The translations under genes were made by a program, and so were the position numbers. A stretch of DNA of 19,097 nucleotides from a bacterium (GTDB lineage: Bacteria; UBA6262; WVXT01): positions 1 through 19,097 of the forward strand of contig DATKVN010000034.1 of NCBI GenBank assembly GCA_035530055.1. The letters are read 5' to 3'. The notes beneath the pieces are model-generated. The model made no database searches. It saw nothing but the letters and a program-made list of their open reading frames with translations, and was not told where the DNA came from. This document shows positions 16,601-19,097 of the stretch, in pieces; the first letter of the stretch is position 1; every line of letters starts with the position of its first letter.

Positions 16601-19097
16601 TTTGCTAACGATTCTAAGATTTCATCAATGACCCTCTCCAGTGGAGAGGGAGGCCCTCTCTTCCTCAAGCTGCGCCGCAGGTGCCAGAGTTCGCCAAATA
16701 CCTCAAGTTCAAGCAGAGCGTATGAAATTAAAGCATCTTCATCTATTATTATTGTATTACCACTTTTGACTGCCAGCCTGTCATTCCCCTGAACAAATCT
16801 AATGTCAAAATTTCTACCCTTTAATTCCTGAAATTCCGTATCTAATAACTTATTTAACACTCTTTCGAATTCTCCAGCATCACCTACTGGTAACTGGTCA
16901 ATCCCTATCAATTGACCGTTTTGATATTTGACCAGAGGACCCAGCTTAACAGCTTTTTCCGGAACTACCCGACGGGTAATTAAGGATGTTTCTACTGGAG
17001 GTGGTGCAACAGGGATAGTTCTTTTGTCAGTAATTTCAACAGCCCGTTTGATAATCCCGGCTAATTCCTCTGGAATAGCCTCTAAAACCGGATCATACTT
17101 ATTGGGAATCCTGGATGGCTTTGTTCCGGCAGCCATAAATTGCACGTCCTTTATTACTTTTATCCCTTTACTCTTAAGCCATTCTATATCATCCTCTGTG
17201 GGGATGACAGGACCTCTATAATTGGATTGATAGAATTTATCGTGAAACTCCGGCTGTTGGAAAAGCTTGCTTGAGTCATTGATGACAACCACGTCGAATA
17301 GCTCTTCAAGTCCTCTGTCGCTAATCTGCTCTGCCATCTCCATAAGTTCTCGGAAACTCAGGCCCGCAGTCTCTTCATCATTGACTGCGTTGGCGAATAG
17401 AATCTTAAGTCCTTCTTTATTCTCTGCCTCTGCTCTACTTACAGACCTGTCAGCCAGTAACACGAGCAAGCTGGTAAAGAAGCTTGCTAACCCGGCCACA
17501 ATCAATTTGGCATCCTTTATACGTAATATCTCTTCTGCAGGTACAGAGACCGAAGGATATAGAGTGCTGAATCTTTTTAATTGGTTTCCTTCAGCATTAG
17601 GTGTATGAGAAATCATATCCTGTTCTATTTTCACTAAACCGCTCTCGTATTCACCTGCAAATGCATTGGCTTCAGACCTATTTGAAACTGCATAGACATT
17701 CACACCCAGCAAATCCGAATAAATCCTTAATCCTGCGTAGATTCCTGCAGTATTTATCACTCTCCTGTCATATCCTCCTGCCTTGAGTATGGCACCAATT
17801 AGAATAAGATTCCTTAAGCTGTTCCCGTAGAGGTTAAGATAGCCGGATCTTATAAAAGTATCGTCAACGATCCTGGCAAGTTCTAATACGTTTTCCTTGA
17901 ACTCCTCAAACCTCTTCTCCTCACCGGCAGCGACTGCTGCCTTTTTCATTTCATCAAGAGATTTTATTACAATAGGTTCTTCATTTTTATCTTCGGGTAG
18001 GAAAGTGTCTCCTTCCGTCAATAATTGCTCCAAGGTCTTCCCTCTATAATGGTGTATAGCTTCTCGCATAGCCGAAGTCCTCTGGTCTATACAATTTTTC
18101 ATCCACCTGGGTATAACTTTTAACGTACAATTTACTATGTCTCCAGGAGCTACCAGTCTAACACCCCATAAGTGCATAAATAGGGCTTTTAGATTTCTGG
18201 TAGAACCACCAACGTCATCGGTGGAAAGTACCGGCATTACCATAAGAACCTGCTCTTCAGGGATAAGCGAATTGATGGCTTGAAGAATCCCCTGGGTGCT
18301 ATTCCCCCCGGCGAGGACAACCACAGGAGCAGGTTCTGTATGTGCTGATAATTCCTTTAAATCCTTGATTTCTCCGAGTCGGTGGAGATTGCCTAACAAG
18401 CCTCTTGTGATATCATAAAATCTTCGTAAGGCATTTTTATCTGATGGGGGACTGGAATAAAGATCTCTTAACTCACTCTTCAGAGATCCAGGGAGTGGTG
18501 AATATATTATCTTGTTTACATAAACTGTCCAGCAGATGCTCCTGATAGCTCCTCCATAGGCAAGTTTTAATGGGCTCTTTTCTTCTTCTTTTTCAAATAA
18601 ATCTATAAGCACATCCAAGGCCTTTATTGAATTATACCCGGCATTACCAAGAGCTTGGGCAACGCATAACTTAACCCGATCTGGAATCCTATTCTCCTTA
18701 AGCAGAATGATGCAAGCGTCTATAGCTGCCACAGAATTCGGAGACTTTTGGATTATTAAGCGGATACTTGTTGGGTCGCCAGCAGCAAGTATATTCCTCC
18801 TTGCATTTCTCTTGTGTATTTCATACAATGCCATGCCTGCTGAAATTCCCAAATTCAAGACCGGATTGGCGGATGGGGATGTCATAAAGTTTGTCTTTTC
18901 GGGGTCAGGAATATATCCCGAATCTCCTGGATTTTCTGTGTACTCTACTGTTTCTTCCAGGGCCCTTATAGTAACCTCATCAGAGAATATCCTTAGTGCG
19001 TGAGCAGCTGTAACCCTTGACCAGTAGTAACCCTCTGTCATAGTATTTAAATCCATAGCCAAAACCATTGCCTGGACGAACCTTCTCTCCTCATCAG
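7630..19097 (-). CDS. Megaprotein with YvcK/CofD-, HAD-, adenosine deaminase- and PGI-like domains (N-terminus outside window)
   Basis: An uninterrupted frame of more than 3,820 codons. The first Met in view is at 19068, but the frame stays open to the window edge (DEERRFVQA precedes it), so the true start is probably outside. Residues are counted from the Met at 19068. Order: HEAT-like helices (1-235); YvcK/CofD-like domain 1 (246-676); linker module copy 1 (about 735-870); YvcK/CofD-like domain 2 with a large insertion (998-1720); HAD-like domain (1935-2233); linker module copy 2 (about 2285-2410); adenosine-deaminase-like domain (2580-3020); membrane segments (about 3041-3057 and 3078-3094); phosphoglucose-isomerase-like domain (3195-3509); unassigned C-terminal domain (3560-3812). 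Several catalytic motifs are altered, which suggests binding or scaffold roles. No single function can be assigned. The membrane segments imply anchoring, with the enzyme-like parts split across or beside the membrane. An inverted pair of palindromic repeats is translated at residues 3517-3543. Confidence 0.9.
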   Translation of the reverse strand, partial: DEERRFVQAMVLAMDLNTMTEGYYWSRVTAAHALRIFSDEVTIRALEETVEYTENPGDSGYIPDPEKTNFMTSPSANPVLNLGISAGMALYEIHKRNARRNILAAGDPTSIRLIIQKSPNSVAAIDACIILLKENRIPDRVKLCVAQALGNAGYNSIKALDVLIDLFEKEEEKSPLKLAYGGAIRSICWTVYVNKIIYSPLPGSLKSELRDLYSSPPSDKNALRRFYDITRGLLGNLHRLGEIKDLKELSAHTEPAPVVVLAGGNSTQGILQAINSLIPEEQVLMVMPVLSTDDVGGSTRNLKALFMHLWGVRLVAPGDIVNCTLKVIPRWMKNCIDQRTSAMREAIHHYRGKTLEQLLTEGDTFLPEDKNEEPIVIKSLDEMKKAAVAAGEEKRFEEFKENVLELARIVDDTFIRSGYLNLYGNSLRNLILIGAILKAGGYDRRVINTAGIYAGLRIYSDLLGVNVYAVSNRSEANAFAGEYESGLVKIEQDMISHTPNAEGNQLKRFSTLYPSVSVPAEEILRIKDAKLIVAGLASFFTSLLVLLADRSVSRAEAENKEGLKILFANAVNDEETAGLSFRELMEMAEQISDRGLEELFDVVVINDSSKLFQQPEFHDKFYQSNYRGPVIPTEDDIEWLKSKGIKVIKDVQFMAAGTKPSRIPNKYDPVLEAIPEELAGIIKRAVEITDKRTIPVAPPPVETSLITRRVVPEKAVKLGPLVKYQNGQLIGIDQLPVGDAGEFERVLNKLLDTEFQELKGRNFDIRFVQGNDRLAVKSGNTIIIDEDALISYALLELEVFGELWHLRRSLRKRGPPSPLERVIDEILESLAKVEYFKSYSSKQQTEVLETLLGDNDIDDKAFNEILFRSLSPAQRHEVLEPLTFGNLLELSPLVGLSMFESYDELINAIIEYARQPGIFPEEMQSCANKVTVKQVVRESDAYQSLLQVFGGNQRELERWIVEGWGEVRFKKSELPFADTVLLGSQKEHENVYLDVPPGPRSWERPESTFIVGGTGGRLLAGTFQRTQIHIMRERGLNILVLVTPFDDGGSSRRLQDALKHILGYFPSPGDTINAFSGFVTPDKRMVIRARFASGEQGSLRDGLTLYLNLVRQLTEPIDISAVGEGKTRTIGIPSVVREGEIQYVFCQVRYDSATQTYEFRGKRETDEGIETETVRAGPLDIKETTVGLSGYEYTIQESEDKVILVPELKLSSDWAYFSNSLLRLADVIDDNFISKGIIFPGGNSIGNLMLIGAMVEGGAYTLDPGEPVNWEKYKESSIKLCDMLGITDGIVFPVSFEPGTLYAKLRAPTIMINDRVLPLEFRDGLRMEEEIDGVEVRLRKDKLTGKIRINIRHEKMEITDEFYKVISYGKHIRSETSRSVVVKEGINLSKEGVCFGQGPVKVSVKEEEGRYVATVITQEEVPSEPSRLRREKVIGETGVKVNRDLSNQTLVITKEGMKIGRIDPSKIGSDSPTKIIYKNIGVYVQKIGEKTLRVRVGRKFAIPDGEFYIDGVRFKKLQNRIVVNMARKRKVRNPETGKEEYEYEKGNSRAEIDLLRNGGAKLRVALDTKGMGTMVRVGGIPVVIYGRLVIEQTNITESPNFSGIVELGFVDGARPKAIPGLVDLVLQTQSAANAGPGSVNTSILPAMLTEIILALVELRKRIPIIFTYNIARDNETVDYTIGSTAKHISRYVSEMAGRKIEFKNIFTHAICNIAPLKTRRIDYLVTHYGATPEMTNELFEEIEKKRVDIKRLIREGASDEEINRARAELTKLEEAELLIFMDEARVAGQKPGRKREVTDFSRAAKQSRGELSVSEREMFRLSGTVFGGVDVREASLSTLQTRELREPGAGKKERGLVYSPATLGTLMENILHAQAVDTRIHDELLNLMPGRTREQKEAELRTRIEDIERRFPGQSKIGVMLMLYEQYVRQAETREVLKKEARLAAPPKIVISDMVPSLTNIDARTKTLLHTNREMAEILNRFLKKDRTRRWIIITGFGKAEIKNYLTDHLDSKVRSQIIIAPCSGAVAYDFDLGGHLIETPLYTHHLEKVAARTSEWDEIVEEAYRIFGLDKQLISLEGKFIDPNPVPFNGRELQISLEMGFRTNLSRTVAGVLIRSVKSKTGFACNFGKRPSVYDLRVPVCQYLNWRFRRSNLPVTAKLGEFGAVDMVIEDIDPADVVRRILGEQIDEGSILIMGNKEISRVFPGSEGWIFAPDVDLPGNVRVWPAPGTVGAQQLLEERLAGRAESSPEPETSGIKKRVPATDTWRLNKPVVLEEGNFDEVLNYLRSLGENKRADNLQRAVNNLLETYPDLSTIRLQLVAGNKELADRMAGILILDYDTLVSVPLIEAELTEELDPSHANPTTVEERALGELRTDLQKVINFHKLNTEQQADMLAALIADEDIDTQEFWKVLIRSYNDREKFKSLIRILKRTTYKVGRYTYRVNQRQLREVKKLQAQQKPIIELVLEYGMKEGVYQKDIRNYIEKKKQWMISHLSGRQRLLVVDSASEISGVGLSKEDLNVVKAIETELEKEIASDGNRHIIEILNIVSDRVGKKAKSAIDELITEVKREDGEFDYGNLAYQAVVSAVRAWPKRHWHAHIGNSIHEGFVWNEMILFNRALLTKFREAVDKMELDAADRRERIALLEDCAQKDMLWHQLPDRAKQVILEVLGLHARTGFSRGDGVYDLASLERAITHVALQHFADGVRDLRVLIGVNSRKFEPDIKKVVKAIIAGFSKAEQLAQEIYGGKFSARLVASFARHSEKNSVANVEEVVNEIIALREESEEYRNRIIGIDFSGAEAIIDARMNTHFSKTSDYKRVIEKARAQGMEAMAHLGDMGHTYRATKELPSRKEYTTDRQKEIADIPGREKRVRKHLEFVEDGITKSGGIGAVLHGTILAPRGSIITKGPKKGYSSAGEAIEDGSNLKKIEELLQYIRDNGIEIQTCPTANTNTQKIAMYRGHPLHQWIIKGNRVSINADDFYWGNVRTTLSDDIAKMMLSAPLHTGITIITPKRAKEISRALTTPVETKPSGKIISPDHFIVKRFFGGLGILLFMNSDVFGAVGEIINSGQHAGLESSFGFPFGLGWGVLACAVAVIGVSAMYRKVSLAGTGIVEVERVRLPQVLGLEAVWQALKSLFEGGQRFVAAIFRKPSRRADLLMSLLGPRQGISEEEIRKTLELARRLVVKKGFEQESPEIIQLLGWTSLPKQMAVETEGIEKLAIMVRRDYERVVVIGEKARLYTEVAADITGESRGYPEISVLESMRPEALKETMESEINPEETLFVVSSAEPVKYLYDKLTKLYKARGISTEEIASQVGKHFVAITETNTPFAEEAREREFLGTFDVPEGISGSSAIFSEGALFVLALAGVDIKGFVESGIRGMEICREENAEENLGVRLAAFQETMRQAGRQIVLVLPEELAEFGEVWRGVISPLGKEGKEIIVIGKEEFAAGREFGKKSAFIRLKVGREKESLAIEELREGGYPVLEISLRGREAIGALFYVGGFATALRYLMRISPTEKGIESSPAKAAGYRSEEIPSGVAASFSLREGEPFSEYKIGRESLGGKVTRVVAVDLSTLVEMDLEEEPTHSMMKRTLRVRPKSMGALKVMKNIIDAAKEEENLKRVNFAFICSEEGVTEEVIEQMLRDLMSACGLSTEDVARIINKKLIIDRETLKKVGGIVGISRTQKKISAEAVFSIITERLLGTTGGNGIKVSIVTDSEDRWQKARQREIMEKTLWIVLNPAEKGEILSTAAGLVVAIEGKVSKWLIEFIEKKYPGRAEELLPQIRKDGMIILPAAPVDKEYLDGIKAQETIYEIQA
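7633..8391 (-). other. Unassigned C-terminal domain of the megaprotein
   Basis: Spans 7633-8391 (residues 3560-3812). It alternates hydrophobic strands and charged helices: VTRVVAVDLSTLV, RVNFAFICSEEGVTEEVIE, IKVSIVTDSEDRW, LWIVLNPAEKGEILSTAAGL, and the ending DGMIILPAAPVDKEYLDGIK. This suggests an alpha/beta Rossmann-like fold. I associate this ending with C-termini of other Omnitrophota giant proteins, but that is memory and not a search. Confidence 0.4.
8441..8515. repeat. Inverted pair of palindromic repeats translated inside the megaprotein
   Basis: Two palindrome units face each other: CGCAAGCT/AGCTTGCG with trailing GGCTACC on the plus strand (8447-8470), and a GCCGGC...GCCGGC unit with trailing GGCTACC on the minus strand (8493-8515), separated by about 22 bp. 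This arrangement resembles a REP/BIME pair. It is translated in frame as SSPAKAAGYRSEEIPSGVAA and on to FSLREGEP, exactly between the PGI-like domain and the C-terminal domain. Confidence 0.8.
8542..9486 (-). other. Phosphoglucose-isomerase-like (SIS) domain with altered active-site loops
   Basis: Residues 3195-3509 follow the order of the PGI half of bacterial transaldolase/PGI fusions: ERVVVIG (3221-3227), LFVVSS (3275-3280), KHFVAIT (3311-3317), FALAGVDIKGFVE, GVRLAAFQETMR, GKEGKEIIVI (3428-3437) and ALFYVGGFATALRYL. In true PGI the first is followed by GGSSLG and the second reads SKTGTT or SKSGTT, binding the sugar phosphate. Here they read GEKARLY and SSAEPVKY, so phosphate binding is probably lost. 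Likely a non-catalytic relative. Confidence 0.65.
10009..11331 (-). other. Adenosine-deaminase-like amidohydrolase domain
   Basis: Residues 2580-3020 carry the adenosine/AMP deaminase motifs in order: HWHAH (H2589, H2591) for metal binding; GIDFSGAEA (2785-2793, the family's GxDLxGxE); AHLGDMG (H2826), where the family has HAGE; GAVLHGT (H2886), where the family has R-I-G-H-G; QTCPTANTNT (2936-2945, family E-x-CPTSN); and NADDF (D2971, D2972), the family's metal- and water-binding DD. Metal ligands look complete. The catalytic Glu is replaced by D2829, so activity is uncertain. A helical insertion of over 150 residues separates the first two motifs. Confidence 0.75.
11839..12216 (-). other. 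Linker module, copy 2
   Basis: Residues about 2285-2410. It matches residues 735-870: LQLVAGNKELADRMAGILIL against IRFVQGNDRLAVKSGNTIII, and LNTEQQADMLAALIADEDID against YSSKQQTEVLETLLGDNDID, with 71 and 75 residues between the two blocks. It precedes the adenosine-deaminase-like domain. Function unknown. Confidence 0.7.
12370..13266 (-). other. HAD-like domain with altered nucleophile motif
   Basis: Residues 1935-2233 resemble the sugar-phosphatase/phosphomannomutase branch of HAD enzymes: strand IVISD (D1944), WIIITGFGKAEIKNYL (1982-1997; motif II Thr at T1986), IIIAPCSGAVAYDF, VTAKLGEFGAVDMVI and ILIMGNKE (2183-2190). HAD phosphatases need D-x-D in the first motif; here it is SDMVPSL, with the second Asp missing. 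The last motif also lacks the usual acidic pair after GNK. Probably not a phosphatase. Confidence 0.5.
13909..16077 (-). other. YvcK/CofD-like domain 2, near-canonical but with a large insertion
   Basis: Residues 998-1720. Signature elements: GGTGG (1003-1007), FDDGGSSRRLQ (1036-1046), SPGDTIN (1058-1064), GGNSIGNLMLIG (1232-1243) and GPGSVNTSIL (1626-1635). These match the GGGTG, DDGGSSGRLR, PPGDIRNC, GNSFGNL and GPGSLYTSI elements of YvcK/CofD proteins. CofD moves a 2-phospholactate group; YvcK binds UDP-GlcNAc and supports growth on gluconeogenic carbon. A 274-residue strand-rich insertion (about 1305-1578) splits the domain. Confidence 0.8.
16459..16866 (-). other. Linker module, copy 1
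   Basis: Residues about 735-870, between the two YvcK/CofD-like domains, and the partner of residues 2285-2410. The pattern is a helix (VLNKLLDTEFQEL), a strand pair around VQGNDRLAV and TIIIDEDAL, then helices ending QQTEVLETLLGDNDIDDKAF. Confidence 0.7.
17041..18333 (-). other. YvcK/CofD-like domain 1, diverged
   Basis: Residues 246-676. VVVLAGGNSTQG (249-260), STDDVGGSTRNL (282-293), APGDIVNC (307-314), GNSLRNLILIGAI (415-427) and AGLASFFTSLL (525-535) align in order with YvcK/CofD signatures. The first glycine loop is GGNST, not GGGTG; DDGGSS has become DDVGGST; and GPGSLYTSI has become AGLASFFTSL. Ligand binding may differ from domain 2. Confidence 0.7.
18364..19097 (-). other. HEAT-like helical repeat region at the visible N-terminus
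   Basis: Residues 1-235 and the nine codons upstream consist of paired amphipathic helices, for example RVTAAHALRIFSDEVTIRAL, SVAAIDACIILLKENRIPD and RVKLCVAQALGNAGYNSIKA. They resemble HEAT/armadillo-type repeats used for protein contacts. The region runs off the window edge, so the repeat number is unknown. Confidence 0.55.

Noticed and set aside
19066-19068. Met at 19068 as the true start of the megaprotein
   Set aside because: The frame continues open to the window edge with helix-like residues, and no clear ribosome-binding site precedes this ATG. The start is probably outside the window.
7630-19097. Giant frame as a nonribosomal peptide or polyketide synthase
   Set aside because: No carrier-protein, condensation, adenylation or ketosynthase motifs were seen. 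The domains resemble YvcK/CofD, HAD, deaminase and PGI families.

Overview
The window is almost wholly coded on the minus strand. It holds the 3' part of one enormous gene (stop at 7630, more than 3,820 codons in view, N-terminus outside the window), a small single-domain response regulator (6792-7175), and the 5' part of a second giant gene (start at 5505, 1,835 codons in view, still open at base 1). A plus-strand PIN-domain toxin-antitoxin pair (5770-6403) sits between the response regulator and the second giant gene. Giant multidomain ORFs built from degenerate metabolic-enzyme domains, together with short palindromic repeats that spread into coding sequence, suggest an uncultured bacterium of the Omnitrophota (Candidatus Omnitrophica) type. 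No rRNA or marker gene is present, so the assignment is inference.

Layout from the right end, in transcription order. Positions 19097-7630 encode a megaprotein: HEAT-like helices, a diverged YvcK/CofD-like domain, a linker module, a second and more canonical YvcK/CofD-like domain with a large insertion, a HAD-like domain, a second copy of the linker module, an adenosine-deaminase-like domain, one or two membrane segments, a phosphoglucose-isomerase-like domain with altered key loops, and an unassigned C-terminal domain. Its 3' region (7629-7359) holds palindromic repeats and then a long hairpin followed by a T tract, a good intrinsic terminator. After more repeats comes the response regulator, then a palindrome-rich spacer with no obvious terminator. 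The second giant gene has an N-terminal membrane/signal segment, a HIQDAH...GGFH domain, membrane segments, a CPBP-protease-like membrane region, a winged-helix-like segment and the beginning of a metallo-beta-lactamase domain.

The most striking structure lies at 5347-6640. The first ~53 codons of the second giant gene, with its ribosome-binding region, occur twice as direct repeats 1,125 bp apart. The toxin-antitoxin module lies exactly between the copies. The outer copy (start 6630) is a bare 5' fragment; the inner copy (start 5505) leads into the intact gene. This looks like insertion of an addiction module that rebuilt the host gene's start.

A second theme is a family of short hairpin repeats (edges GTAGGGG/CCCCTAC). 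They form composite elements between genes (7231-7312, 7520-7624) and also lie in frame inside the second giant gene (five tandem units at 3871-4029 and one at 4607-4632), where they are translated as VGATLRGRP-like peptides. A different inverted pair of palindromes lies in frame inside the first giant gene (8441-8515) at a domain junction. The joint function of the two giant proteins cannot be read from the sequence. Altered catalytic motifs suggest several domains act in binding or structure rather than catalysis.
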